Counted from the stretch's first letter, positions 7,628-14,656 are shown. The stretch is DNA of 15,403 nucleotides from CAZWVM01 sp964637705 (GCA_964637705.1 CAZWVM010000077.1:1-15403); one strand, 5' to 3'. Numbers and translations are program-made. The notes: a model not told the origin generated them from the sequence alone.

Positions 7628-8977
7628 TCATTTCGATGCCACATCTTCCTTCGTCGGCCGGTCGGCGGTCTTTCTAGAGCGGGATCCTCCCGTTTCGGAG
7701 CCCCCGTGGCGTCCCTCCGACACTTTTGCCTCCGCGGCGAGCGTGCGCGCCAGGAGCGCGAGCCGGGGATCGCGGGCTCCCATCACGACGGCGAGACCCC
7801 CGCCGGCGAGAAACTCCCGCGCCAGGGACCGGGCCGCCTCGGCGTCCGCCGCGCACTCGACCCGGGGGCCCTTGACGATCGCGCCGAGGTCCTCCGACCG
7901 GACGCTGCGATCCGCCGTGCCCCCCGCGTCGAAGATCGGGAGGAGGCATAGGACATCATCGGCCCCAAGGCTCTCTGAAAAGACCCGGGCGAAGGAAACC
8001 CGGTGCATGCGGGTCGGTCCGTAACCATGGGGCTGAAAGATGACGAATCTCCGCGCGGACTTCTCGCGAAGCGCCTCGAGCGAGGCCTCGATCTTCTCGG
8101 GATTGTGAGCGAAGTCATCCACGACGAGACGGCGGCCGTCGTCGTAAAGCACCTGGAGGCGGCGCGCGACACCCGGGAAGGAGGCCAGCGCCTCCAGGGC
8201 TTCACCGGCCTTGATCCCGGCCCGGGCCGCGGCGCAGACGGCCAGGGCCTCGTTGACGCGGTTGAATCGCCCGAAGAGCCGGGTCGCCGGGCGATCGAGC
8301 GAAGGGGCGACGGCGGTCGTGGACGAGAGGCGGGACGCCTGGGCCGAGACGATGCCGGAGCGCGCCCGGCCGAGAAAATCACGGAGCATCCTCTCGATCT
8401 CCGGCAGCGGCTTGTGATCCTCGGAGACGCTCGTGACGACCGCGCAGTCCGGCGTGAAACGCTCGATCGATCCGTCCGACTCGTCGATCTCAAGGACCGC
8501 CGTCCCGCGCCCGATGCGCGCGCCGCGCGGCGCCAATCCCTCGATCTCGCCGCCGACGTAGATCAGCGGGTCTCTCCCCGTCTTTTGCAGGATCCAGGCG
8601 ATCATGGAGGTGGTCGTCGTCTTTCCGCTCGATCCGGCGACCATGATGGTCGCGGGAGAGGAAGGGGAATCCCTCTCTGTGACAAGATCACGGAGCGCCT
8701 CGGAGCGGTGAACGACCCGCAGGGCGCCGGCGAGGTCGGGGTGGTCCGGTTCGATCGCGGTCGAGACGACGACGACCGCCCCGCGCCCGCCCCCCGACCC
8801 CTGCGCTCCCAGCGCGACACCCGCCTCGCGCAGGAAGGAAGCGCGCTCGTCGCCGGGATCGCGATCGAAGGAACGGTCCGATCCCGAGACGACGCGACCC
8901 GATCCGCCCAGGAGCAGGGCCAGGGGCAGCATGCCCGACCCGCCGATGCCGAGCAGGTGATACCGGTTCTCGTTCAC
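7628..8977 (-). CDS. divergent Mur ligase, MurC/Mpl type
   Basis: Mur ligases join an amino acid or peptide to a UDP-sugar carboxylate using ATP. Three domains are visible: an N-terminal Rossmann part with 'LLGIGGSGMLPLA' and 'VSGSD', close to MurC; the ATP-binding domain with P-loop 'AGSSGKTTTT', 'EIDESDGS' and 'SVSEDHKPLPEI'; and the C-terminal domain with 'FPGVARRLQ', 'DDFAHNPEKIEASLEALR' and 'FQPHGYGPTRMHR'. Several usually fixed residues differ: the P-loop has SS where MurC has TH, Asn is Ser before the DH motif, and the 'HNxxN' motif reads 'FNRVN'. It may therefore use an unusual substrate or have a recycling role like Mpl. The last ~32 residues are a charged disordered tail. I prefer GTG 8977 (GAGGA 6 nt upstream) over the in-frame ATG at 9043, which would overlap the divergent gene; this gives 449 residues. 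No other cell-wall synthesis genes lie nearby, so it is not the standard dcw-cluster copy. Confidence 0.85.
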   Translation of the reverse strand: MNENRYHLLGIGGSGMLPLALLLGGSGRVVSGSDRSFDRDPGDERASFLREAGVALGAQGSGGGRGAVVVVSTAIEPDHPDLAGALRVVHRSEALRDLVTERDSPSSPATIMVAGSSGKTTTTSMIAWILQKTGRDPLIYVGGEIEGLAPRGARIGRGTAVLEIDESDGSIERFTPDCAVVTSVSEDHKPLPEIERMLRDFLGRARSGIVSAQASRLSSTTAVAPSLDRPATRLFGRFNRVNEALAVCAAARAGIKAGEALEALASFPGVARRLQVLYDDGRRLVVDDFAHNPEKIEASLEALREKSARRFVIFQPHGYGPTRMHRVSFARVFSESLGADDVLCLLPIFDAGGTADRSVRSEDLGAIVKGPRVECAADAEAARSLAREFLAGGGLAVVMGARDPRLALLARTLAAEAKVSEGRHGGSETGGSRSRKTADRPTKEDVASK

Positions 8978-8990
8978 GCCATATCCTCGC

Positions 8991-9019
8991 TTTTCACGGG
9001 CGACCGCCGCCTGTAGAAT
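8991..9019 (+). promoter_or_regulatory. candidate sigma-70 promoter for the QueD/RNase D pair
   Basis: TTTTCA (8991-8996) and TAGAAT (9014-9019) are 17 nt apart. The -10 box is half of the palindrome TAGAATTCTA (9014-9023), which also forms the -10 box of the opposite promoter. A start near 9026-9027 would make the downstream mRNA nearly leaderless, in line with the lack of a ribosome-binding site there. The assignment rests on motif only. Confidence 0.35.
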
Positions 9020-9047
9020 TCTATGCGTGTGGTATGCCATCAAACAA
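9018..9047 (-). promoter_or_regulatory. candidate sigma-70 promoter for the Mur ligase operon
   Basis: On the minus strand TTGTTT (9047-9042) is followed after 18 nt by TAGAAT (9023-9018). The predicted start near 9011 leaves a ~33-nt leader with the GAGGA site before the GTG at 8977. The -35 box lies inside the start of the divergent gene. The assignment rests on motif and spacing only. Confidence 0.4.
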
Positions 9048-9440
9048 ATGGATTTCTGCTACGGGCACCGGCTCCTCGATTATGAGGGGCGGTGCGCCCA
9101 TCCCCACGGCCACAACGGCCGCGTCGAGATCGTCTGCGCCGCCGAGACCCTGAACGGCTGCGGCATGGTGGTCGATTTCGGAGACATCAAGAGCATCGTC
9201 CGCGATTTCATCGAGGAGAACTGGGACCACAAGATGCTCCTGCGCCGTGACGATCCCCTGGTCGAGGAACTGGCCGCCCGGGGGGAACCTCTCTTCCTGA
9301 TGGACGAGAACCCCACGGCGGAGGCTCTGGCGCGCTTCCTTCACGACTACGCGCGCCGACAGGGCCTGCCGGTCGTCGAGGTCAGGTTCCACGAGACCCC
9401 GACCTCGATCGCCGTCTATCGCGAGACCCCGCGCCCCTAG
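9027..9440 (+). CDS. queD: 6-carboxytetrahydropterin synthase-like (QueD/PTPS family)
   Basis: QueD converts dihydroneopterin triphosphate to 6-carboxytetrahydropterin, an early step to 7-deazaguanines such as queuosine in tRNA. The 137-residue protein has the expected size. Visible zinc ligands are His14 ('FCYGHRL') and His27/His29 in the 'CxxxHGH' motif, with Cys23 as the likely catalytic cysteine at the QueD spacing. 'GMVVDFGDIK', 'DHKMLL' and 'NPTAEALARFL' are further family motifs, and 'VRFHETPTSIAVY' closes the barrel. The start is a GTG without a Shine-Dalgarno sequence; the in-frame ATG at 9048 would lose the first strand ('WYAIK'), so I keep the GTG. Ribonuclease D follows 3 nt after the stop. 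No other queuosine genes are present, so another pterin-type substrate remains possible. Confidence 0.88.
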   Translation: MWYAIKQMDFCYGHRLLDYEGRCAHPHGHNGRVEIVCAAETLNGCGMVVDFGDIKSIVRDFIEENWDHKMLLRRDDPLVEELAARGEPLFLMDENPTAEALARFLHDYARRQGLPVVEVRFHETPTSIAVYRETPRP

Positions 9441-9443
9441 TCG

Positions 9444-10595
9444 ATGCTGATCGAACACTCCTCCCAGCTCGACACCCTCTGCGCCAGACTCTCTCGTGCA
9501 ACCCGGATCGCGGTCGACACGGAAACGAACGGCCTCCATGCCTACCGCTCCCGCGTCTGCATCATCCAGTTCTCCGACGGCGAATCCGTCTGGCTTCTCG
9601 ACGTAGTCGCCTTTCCCCACCCCCGCAAGGAACTCGAACCCGTCATCGATCTCCTCGCCGCCCCCGCGCCCGCCAAGATCCTTCACGGATCGAGCCATGA
9701 CATCTCGAGCCTGAAGGAGGATTTCAGCCGGGGCATCGGTGGCGTCTTCGACACCTACGTCGCCGCCCAGTTGCTCTCCTACGACCGCATCAGCCTCTCC
9801 GACCTCGTGGAACGCCATTTCGGCGTCGTCCTCTCGAAGAAGCTGCAGAAGAAGAACTGGGCCGAGCGCCCCCTGAAGCCCGACGAGCTCGATTACCTCC
9901 GCCATGACGTCACGTATCTCCTGCCCCTGCACGACATCCTCCGAAGGGAACTCGAGGAGAAGGACCTTCTCGAGGAGGCCGAGTTGGAGAGCCGTCGGGT
10001 CGAGGAGACGGCCGCTCTGCAGGCCGAGTTCGACCCGGATTCCTTCTGGCGCATGAAGGGCATCGAGAACCTCGGGGACCACGAGCTTGCCTTCCTGAAG
10101 CGCCTCTTCCGCCTCCGTGACGAGATCGCCCGGCGTTGGGATCGGCCGCCGTTCAAGACGATCCCGGACGGTGTGCTCATCGAGGCGGCGGCCGTCCGGG
10201 AAGCCGAGGATATCGCCCGGATCCGTTTCTTCACGCGCCCCGGGTTGAGGCCCTTCGTGAGGACGATCCAGAAGGAATTCCGGGCCGCGCGCGAAGAAGG
10301 AAGACCGGAGCGTTCCCGGCCGCCGAAAAAGCCGAGAGGGGAACCGAGCCGCTTGAACAAGGCGCGCCGGGAGGCGTTGGAGTCCGATCTCAAGGCGTGG
10401 CGGAACGAAAAGGCCAGGGAGCGCGGCGTTCCTCCGGGAGCGGTGCTCCCGAACCACCTCGTGGAGGCCCTGATCCATCTCCTGCCCTCGACCTGCTCCG
10501 AGCTCGATGGAATCCCTTACTTCGGCATAAACCGCTCTCGGCGCTACAGTTCGGATCTCCTCGGCATCATCCGTCGCGCGACGGAAGCGCTTTGA
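9444..10595 (+). CDS. rnd: ribonuclease D
   Basis: RNase D trims the 3' ends of tRNA and other small RNA precursors. The 383-residue protein matches the usual length. The DEDDy exonuclease domain (about 1-190) shows Asp25 and Glu27 in 'VDTETNGL', Asp86 in 'HGSSHDISSL', and Tyr151/Asp155 in 'YLRHDVTYL' (Y-x3-D). 'FDTYVAAQLLSYDRISLSDLV' and 'KKNWAERPL' are also characteristic. Two HRDC nucleic-acid-binding domains follow: about 212-295, then a very basic linker, then about 303-380 ('LNKARREALESDLKAWRNEKA', 'LPNHLVEAL'). It starts 3 nt after the QueD stop, so the two are probably cotranscribed, a tRNA-processing and tRNA-modification pairing. Nothing suggests inactivation. Confidence 0.93.
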   Translation: MLIEHSSQLDTLCARLSRATRIAVDTETNGLHAYRSRVCIIQFSDGESVWLLDVVAFPHPRKELEPVIDLLAAPAPAKILHGSSHDISSLKEDFSRGIGGVFDTYVAAQLLSYDRISLSDLVERHFGVVLSKKLQKKNWAERPLKPDELDYLRHDVTYLLPLHDILRRELEEKDLLEEAELESRRVEETAALQAEFDPDSFWRMKGIENLGDHELAFLKRLFRLRDEIARRWDRPPFKTIPDGVLIEAAAVREAEDIARIRFFTRPGLRPFVRTIQKEFRAAREEGRPERSRPPKKPRGEPSRLNKARREALESDLKAWRNEKARERGVPPGAVLPNHLVEALIHLLPSTCSELDGIPYFGINRSRRYSSDLLGIIRRATEAL

Positions 10596-10627
10596 CTCCC
10601 GCCATTGACACAACTCAAGAAACACGA

Positions 10628-10656
10628 TTGACATGGCCGTCGCTCTGTTTTATAAA
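10628..10656 (+). promoter_or_regulatory. near-consensus sigma-70 promoter for the STAS operon
   Basis: TTGACA (10628-10633, a perfect -35 box) and TATAAA (10651-10656, five of six -10 bases) are separated by exactly 17 nt in an AT-richer gap between genes. The predicted start near 10663 gives a ~31-nt leader before the ATG at 10694. It is the strongest promoter-like sequence I see in the window. A second TTGACA at 10605-10610 has no matching -10 box. Confidence 0.75.
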
Positions 10657-10666
10657 CACTTCATAC

Positions 10667-10686
10667 CCTGTCACACAGGACGTGTG
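10667..10686 (+). promoter_or_regulatory. two mutually exclusive leader hairpins around AGGA
   Basis: CCTGT (10667-10671) can pair with ACAGG (10675-10679) around a 3-nt loop. Alternatively CACAC (10672-10676) can pair with GTGTG (10682-10686) around the loop AGGAC. The two stems share bases, so only one can form. The first buries the AGGA at 10677-10680 and the second shows it in a loop. Each stem is only 5 bp, so a regulatory role is speculative. Confidence 0.25.
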
Positions 10687-10693
10687 GGACTGA

Positions 10694-11098
10694 ATGACTG
10701 AATTTCGCGTTGAAACTCACGACGAAGGGGGGGTCGTAGTCATCGACGTGGAAGGCCGCGTTGACGCCTTCCTCGTCACCAAGATCCGTGAGGTCATCAA
10801 CGACCTCGTTCAGGAAAACAAGGTCCACCTCATCATCCGCTTCGAAAAGGTCGCCCAGATCAATTCCACGGCTCTCGGCATTCTCATCGGCCGCCTGAGG
10901 CGCGTGCGCCTGCACGGCGGCGACATCAAGATCGTGGAACTGAGCCCGGACATCCGCCGCGTCTTCGACGTCATGGGCGCATCGCGCATCTTCGACATCC
11001 AGCCGACGGTCGAAGAGGCGCGCAAGGCCTTTGAGAGCGCCCTCCAGGCCGCTCGCAACACCGCGGCCGATCCCGTCGAAACCTCGACCTCCTCCTGA
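10694..11098 (+). CDS. STAS-domain anti-sigma factor antagonist
   Basis: STAS proteins of this size bind anti-sigma kinases and release sigma factors (SpoIIAA/RsbV type) or act in related partner-switching circuits. Of 134 residues, about 1-110 form the STAS fold: 'VVVIDVEGRVDAF', 'HLIIRFEKVAQINSTALGIL' and 'IKIVELSPDIRRVFDVMGA'. Ser58 lies at the position of the phosphorylated serine of SpoIIAA, but the local motif is N-S-T-A-L-G, not D-S-S-G-L-G. The last ~20 residues are a Ser/Thr/Ala-rich tail. It is the first gene after a strong promoter and a structured leader; the possible ribosome-binding sites are GGGA 4 nt and AGGA 13 nt before the ATG. No cognate kinase, phosphatase or sigma factor is in the window, so the controlled process is unknown. 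Confidence 0.9.
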   Translation: MTEFRVETHDEGGVVVIDVEGRVDAFLVTKIREVINDLVQENKVHLIIRFEKVAQINSTALGILIGRLRRVRLHGGDIKIVELSPDIRRVFDVMGASRIFDIQPTVEEARKAFESALQAARNTAADPVETSTSS

Positions 11099-11124
11099 TT
11101 TCCGCCACGCCGGACGGGGCCGGG

Positions 11125-11991
11125 ATGGGGCGCATTCTCACCGACGTCGTGTCCGATCCGTCCCTGGTCTGGATTCTCTTCGCGAGCCCCCGCTTCGTGC
11201 TCGCCGCGGTCGCCGGCCTCCTCTTCGGATCCTTCGCGAATGCGTGCATCCATCGCTGGCCGCTCGAGGAGAGCGTCGCGCGCGGCCGGTCGCGCTGCCC
11301 GCACTGCCGTACCGTCATCCGTTGGCATGACAACATCCCGGTCCTTTCGTGGATCGCTCTCATGGGCCGCTGCCGCGCCTGCCGAGGCCCCATTTCGCCG
11401 CGCTATCCCGCCATCGAACTGTTGGCGGGAGCGGGCTTCGGAACCGCCGCTCTGCTCCACGACGGTTTCGCGCTCGTGGCCGCCTGCGCATTTCTCTGGG
11501 CCCTCATCGTCTGCTTCTGGATCGACTACGACTACCGGATCCTGCCCGACGAGATCACGCTGCCCTTTGCCGCGGCCGGGTTTTTCGCCGCGCCCTTCGC
11601 CGGCTTCATCCTTCCCTCGGAGTTCTTCTCCCTCATCCCCGGCCCTCTCTCCCTCGGCGCGACCGCGGCCATGCCCCCGTCCGTGAGCCTGGCCTACTCC
11701 CTCCTCGGATGGCTCGTCGGCGGAGGGTTGGTCTGGATCGTGCGCGTGGCGGGGCAGGCGGCATACGGCCAGGAGGCGATGGGATTCGGCGACGTGAAGT
11801 TCATGGCCTTCGTCGGGGCCTGGTTCGGACCGGCCGGCGCGCTCAAGACCTTCTTCGGCGGCGCGATCCTCGGGGGACTCGCCGCCATCATCCTCCTGCT
11901 GGCCGGCCGCGCCGGTCGGCGCTCCTACATCCCCTTCGGCCCCTTCCTCGCCATCGGCGCCGCCTGGGTCTTCTTCGGAGCGGCTCGATGA
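11125..11991 (+). CDS. pilD: prepilin peptidase / N-methyltransferase (type IV leader peptidase)
   Basis: This inner-membrane aspartyl protease cleaves and N-methylates type IV prepilins and type II secretion pseudopilins. The 288-residue protein is polytopic, with about seven or eight hydrophobic segments. The N-terminal motif 'LLFGSFANACIHRWP' is followed by the cytoplasmic zinc-type domain with two Cys pairs (Cys58/Cys61 and Cys83/Cys86), which suggests the bifunctional form. The catalytic Asp motifs are present: 'WIDYDYRILPDEITLP' (Asp134/Asp136 region) and 'MGFGDVKFMA' (Asp223). 'YIPFGPFLAIGA' near the end is also typical. It lies 26 nt after the STAS gene and overlaps the peptidase gene by ATGA, so the three are probably one transcript. 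No pilin genes are present, so substrates are encoded elsewhere. Confidence 0.93.
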   Translation: MGRILTDVVSDPSLVWILFASPRFVLAAVAGLLFGSFANACIHRWPLEESVARGRSRCPHCRTVIRWHDNIPVLSWIALMGRCRACRGPISPRYPAIELLAGAGFGTAALLHDGFALVAACAFLWALIVCFWIDYDYRILPDEITLPFAAAGFFAAPFAGFILPSEFFSLIPGPLSLGATAAMPPSVSLAYSLLGWLVGGGLVWIVRVAGQAAYGQEAMGFGDVKFMAFVGAWFGPAGALKTFFGGAILGGLAAIILLLAGRAGRRSYIPFGPFLAIGAAWVFFGAAR

Positions 11992-13073
11992 GCGGCACCA
12001 CTCCCTTCGAGGCGCGGGTCCGGTCCGTCCGCGCCCGTCTCGGCGACCGGGACGCCGCGCTCGTCTCCCACATCGTCAACGTCCGCTACCTTTCCGGTTT
12101 CACCGGCTCCTCGGGCCTCTTCCTCATCACCCCCCGGGGCGATCACCTCGTCGTTGATTTCCGCTACATCGAGCAGGCGCGGACGGAATGCGGCTGCGAA
12201 GTGACGTTGAGGGAGGCGCCGTTCGACCGGCACGTGAGGTCATGGATTCGGGGGGCGCGGCGCTGCGCGGTCGAGGCCCAGCACGTCTCGCTCGAGATGT
12301 GGGACCGGTTGCGAGCCGCGGGCGGCGACGGGCAGGAGACCGTGTCCTGGGAGCCCGTCAAAAGCCTCGTCGAGCCGGTGCGCGTCGTGAAGGACGAGAC
12401 CGAGATCCACAAGCTCGAGGCGGCGGCCGAGCTTCTCGAGGAACTGATGAGAAGGACGATCGAGGAGGTGCGGCCGGGGAGAACCGAGCTCGAGGTCGCG
12501 ATCGCGTTCGAGGCGATGGCGCGCCGGGCCACGGCGCGCCCCCTCCCCTTCGAGCCGATCATCGCCTCCGGTCCCCGCTCCGCCCTGCCCCACGGCGTCT
12601 CCTCGCGGCGCGAGATCCGGAAGGGCGAGTTCGTCGTCATCGACATCGGGGTGAACCTCGACGGTTATGTCTCCGACATGACCCGCACCGTCTCGGCCGG
12701 CCCCGCCGATGCGCGGATGCGCGAGGTTCACCAGGCCGTTCATCTGGCCAACCGCACCGCGGCCCGGGGGATTCGCCCCGGCATGACCGGGGGCGACGCC
12801 CACAACCTCGCGGCCGGCGTCCTCGACGCGGCCGGGCTCGGCGCCCACTTCGGTCACGGGCTGGGTCACGGCATCGGCGTGGAGGTGCACGAGGAACCGA
12901 GGCTCTCCCCGGACGTCGCGGAGCGGTTGGAACCGGGAATGGTCTTCACCGTCGAACCCGGGGCCTACATCCCGGAGTGGGGCGGGGTGAGGATCGAGGA
13001 TTCGGGCGTGCTGGAAGAGAAGGGGTGGCGGTCGTTCCACCGCCTCGAGCGGAGCCTCCTCGAGATCGCCTGA
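11988..13073 (+). CDS. pepQ: M24-family Xaa-Pro peptidase / aminopeptidase P-like
   Basis: The enzyme cleaves Xaa-Pro bonds in peptides or dipeptides with a two-metal centre in the cytoplasm. The 361-residue length fits bacterial PepQ/short PepP proteins. Residues 1-130 form the creatinase-like N-terminal domain ('NVRYLSGFTGSSGLFLI', 'DFRYIEQA'). The pita-bread domain shows all five expected metal ligands: Asp219 and Asp230 ('VVIDIGVNLDGYVSDMTRT'), His294 ('GHGLGHGIGVEVHEEP'), Glu323 ('VFTVEPGAYI') and Glu337 ('GVRIEDSG'). His202 in 'ALPHG' is the usual substrate-pocket histidine. The start is the ATG overlapping the prepilin peptidase stop, with GGAG 7 nt upstream; the same frame is open further upstream only as a shadow of that gene. 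The dipeptidase versus aminopeptidase preference cannot be read from the sequence. Confidence 0.92.
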   Translation: MSGTTPFEARVRSVRARLGDRDAALVSHIVNVRYLSGFTGSSGLFLITPRGDHLVVDFRYIEQARTECGCEVTLREAPFDRHVRSWIRGARRCAVEAQHVSLEMWDRLRAAGGDGQETVSWEPVKSLVEPVRVVKDETEIHKLEAAAELLEELMRRTIEEVRPGRTELEVAIAFEAMARRATARPLPFEPIIASGPRSALPHGVSSRREIRKGEFVVIDIGVNLDGYVSDMTRTVSAGPADARMREVHQAVHLANRTAARGIRPGMTGGDAHNLAAGVLDAAGLGAHFGHGLGHGIGVEVHEEPRLSPDVAERLEPGMVFTVEPGAYIPEWGGVRIEDSGVLEEKGWRSFHRLERSLLEIA

Positions 13074-13089
13074 AGTCGTCCTCCATCCC

Positions 13090-13109
13090 GGCCCGCTCCG
13101 AGACGGGCC
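13090..13109 (+). terminator. GC hairpin after the peptidase gene, possible terminator
   Basis: GGCCCG (13090-13095) pairs perfectly with CGGGCC (13104-13109) around an 8-nt loop, 16 nt after the peptidase stop. The downstream sequence is pyrimidine-rich with two T4 runs but has no continuous T tract, so it is not a textbook intrinsic terminator. The rest of the 170-nt gap holds the 12-mer repeat and a weak TTGAAT (13137-13142) without a convincing -10 box. Confidence 0.4.
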
Positions 13110-13133
13110 CGCTCCCTTTTCCGCTCCCTTTTC
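13110..13133 (+). repeat. perfect tandem duplication of a 12-mer
   Basis: CGCTCCCTTTTC occurs twice in direct succession at 13110-13121 and 13122-13133, immediately after the hairpin. The second copy may be a slippage duplication of the pyrimidine-rich tail of the presumed terminator. Confidence 0.7.
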
Positions 13134-13243
13134 TCGTTGAATCCCCCGCCGTTTCCACGCACACTTGAGCCGGTGGCCGGTTCGCCGCGGCGCTGGGCAC
13201 GGGGAGCCGGTCCACGACTCTTCTTCGGGGAGACAGCGGAATC

Positions 13244-14656
13244 ATGGCTCATGTCACGCCTATCGCCTTCGGCACGTCGGGTTGGAGGGCTCTCCTGGCC
13301 GACGAATTCACCTTTCCCAACGTATCGCTCGTCGTCCGGGCCATCGCGGACGAGTTGAAATCATCCTCGCCGCAACCGGCGCCGGTCGTCGTCTCGCACG
13401 ACACGCGCTTCCTCGGCGAAGCCTTCGCGCTCCACGCGGCGCGCGTCCTCTCGGGCGCCGGCGTCGCCTCGCTCGTCACCGACCGTGACGCCCCGACGCC
13501 GGTCATCGCCTACGAGATCATCCGCCGCCGGGCCTCCGGGGGCATCAACTTCACGGCAAGCCACAATCCCAGCCCCTACCAGGGTTTGAAGTTCTCCCCT
13601 TCCAACGGCGGTCCCGCCTCCAAGGAGCTCACCAAGGCCCTCGAGAAGCGCATCGCGGCCCTGCAGGCCGATGGGCGGGAGATCCCGCTCGGGGAGGCCC
13701 CCCGCGAGCGGGTCGACCCGCGGGCGGACTACAAGGCGCGCATCCGGGAGATCGTGGACCTCGACTCGATCCGCAAGTCGGGATTGAAGATCCTCTGCAA
13801 TTGCCTCTACGGGACCTCGCGCGATTACCTCGACAGCCTGCTCCGGGAGGCCGGTTGCCCGGTCTCAGTGATGAACGACAGGCCCGACCCGCGCTTCGGC
13901 GGCTTCCCGCCGGAACCGGCCCCGGCCTACGTCCGCGATTTCACGACGCGGCTCGATGCCGAGGGGTTCGATCTCGGGCTGGCCACCGACGGTGACGCGG
14001 ACCGTTTCGGCGTCTTCGGCCGTTCCGGCGTCGCGCCGAACGCGAACGAGATGCTGGCCCTTCTCCTCGATCACCTCGTCGAAAGCCGGAACTGGAAGGG
14101 CGTCGTCGTGCGCACCGTGGCGACGAGCCACTTCGTCGACGCGGTCGCGAAGCTGCACGGGTGCCGCGTGGTGGAGGTCCCGGTCGGGTTCAAGTGGATC
14201 GCGGCCGAGATGGAGAAGGCGCCGGGCGACTTCGTGATCGGCGGCGAGGAGTCGGGCGGACTGACGATCCGCGGTCACGTGCCGGAGAAGGACGGCGTTT
14301 TGGCGTGTCTCCTGGCCGCGGAGATGGTGGCGCGGAAGAAGATGCCCCTCGGCGCGATCCTCGAGGATCTCCGGGATCGCACGGGCCGCATCGCCTCCGA
14401 CCGCATCAACGTCCACTACGACCCCTCGACGCGCGCCGATCTCCTCGCGCGCGTCGCGGAGCGGCCGCAGACGCTGGCCGGCCGCAAGGTCGTCTCGCGC
14501 AACGAGGTCGACGGGGTGAAGTTCCTCCTGGAGGACGGCTCCTGGATCATGACCCGTTTCTCGGGAACGGAACCGGTCGTTCGCCTCTACATCGAGGGGC
14601 GCGAGGGCACCCTGAAGGAGCTCGAAGAGGCGGGACGGAGGATGCTTGGCCAGTAA
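13244..14656 (+). CDS. alpha-D-phosphohexomutase (phosphoglucomutase/phosphomannomutase)
   Basis: The enzyme interconverts hexose 1- and 6-phosphates and feeds glycogen, cell-wall and exopolysaccharide precursors. The 470-residue protein contains all four family signatures in order: N-terminal 'FGTSGWR'; the catalytic phosphoserine loop 'TASHNPSPYQGLKFS' with Ser106; the metal loop 'TDGDADRFG' (Asp249, Asp251, Asp253); the sugar-binding loop 'GGEESGG' (about 333-339); and the phosphate-binding loop 'RFSGTEPVVRLY' (about 438-449). 'EVPVGFKWI' before the sugar loop is typical of the PGM-like subgroup, but glucose versus mannose preference is not certain, so I give no gene symbol. GGGGAG lies about 11 nt before the ATG. 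The FapA-like gene overlaps its 3' end. Confidence 0.93.
   Translation: MAHVTPIAFGTSGWRALLADEFTFPNVSLVVRAIADELKSSSPQPAPVVVSHDTRFLGEAFALHAARVLSGAGVASLVTDRDAPTPVIAYEIIRRRASGGINFTASHNPSPYQGLKFSPSNGGPASKELTKALEKRIAALQADGREIPLGEAPRERVDPRADYKARIREIVDLDSIRKSGLKILCNCLYGTSRDYLDSLLREAGCPVSVMNDRPDPRFGGFPPEPAPAYVRDFTTRLDAEGFDLGLATDGDADRFGVFGRSGVAPNANEMLALLLDHLVESRNWKGVVVRTVATSHFVDAVAKLHGCRVVEVPVGFKWIAAEMEKAPGDFVIGGEESGGLTIRGHVPEKDGVLACLLAAEMVARKKMPLGAILEDLRDRTGRIASDRINVHYDPSTRADLLARVAERPQTLAGRKVVSRNEVDGVKFLLEDGSWIMTRFSGTEPVVRLYIEGREGTLKELEEAGRRMLGQ

Noticed and set aside
8003..9016. A 337-codon plus-strand frame opposite the Mur ligase
   Set aside because: It is Arg/Asp-rich without motifs, and the minus strand carries clear Mur ligase signatures.
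8978..9043. Upstream ATG start for the Mur ligase at 9043
   Set aside because: It would overlap the divergent gene, has no ribosome-binding site, and adds residues before the conserved Rossmann start; GTG 8977 has GAGGA at a 6-nt gap.
9021..10634. A 537-codon minus-strand frame opposite queD and rnd
   Set aside because: Both plus-strand genes show complete catalytic motifs; the antisense product has no recognisable domain.
11349..11987. N-terminal extension of the peptidase frame
   Set aside because: This part lies entirely within the prepilin peptidase gene and has shadow-like composition; family similarity begins right after the ATG at 11988.
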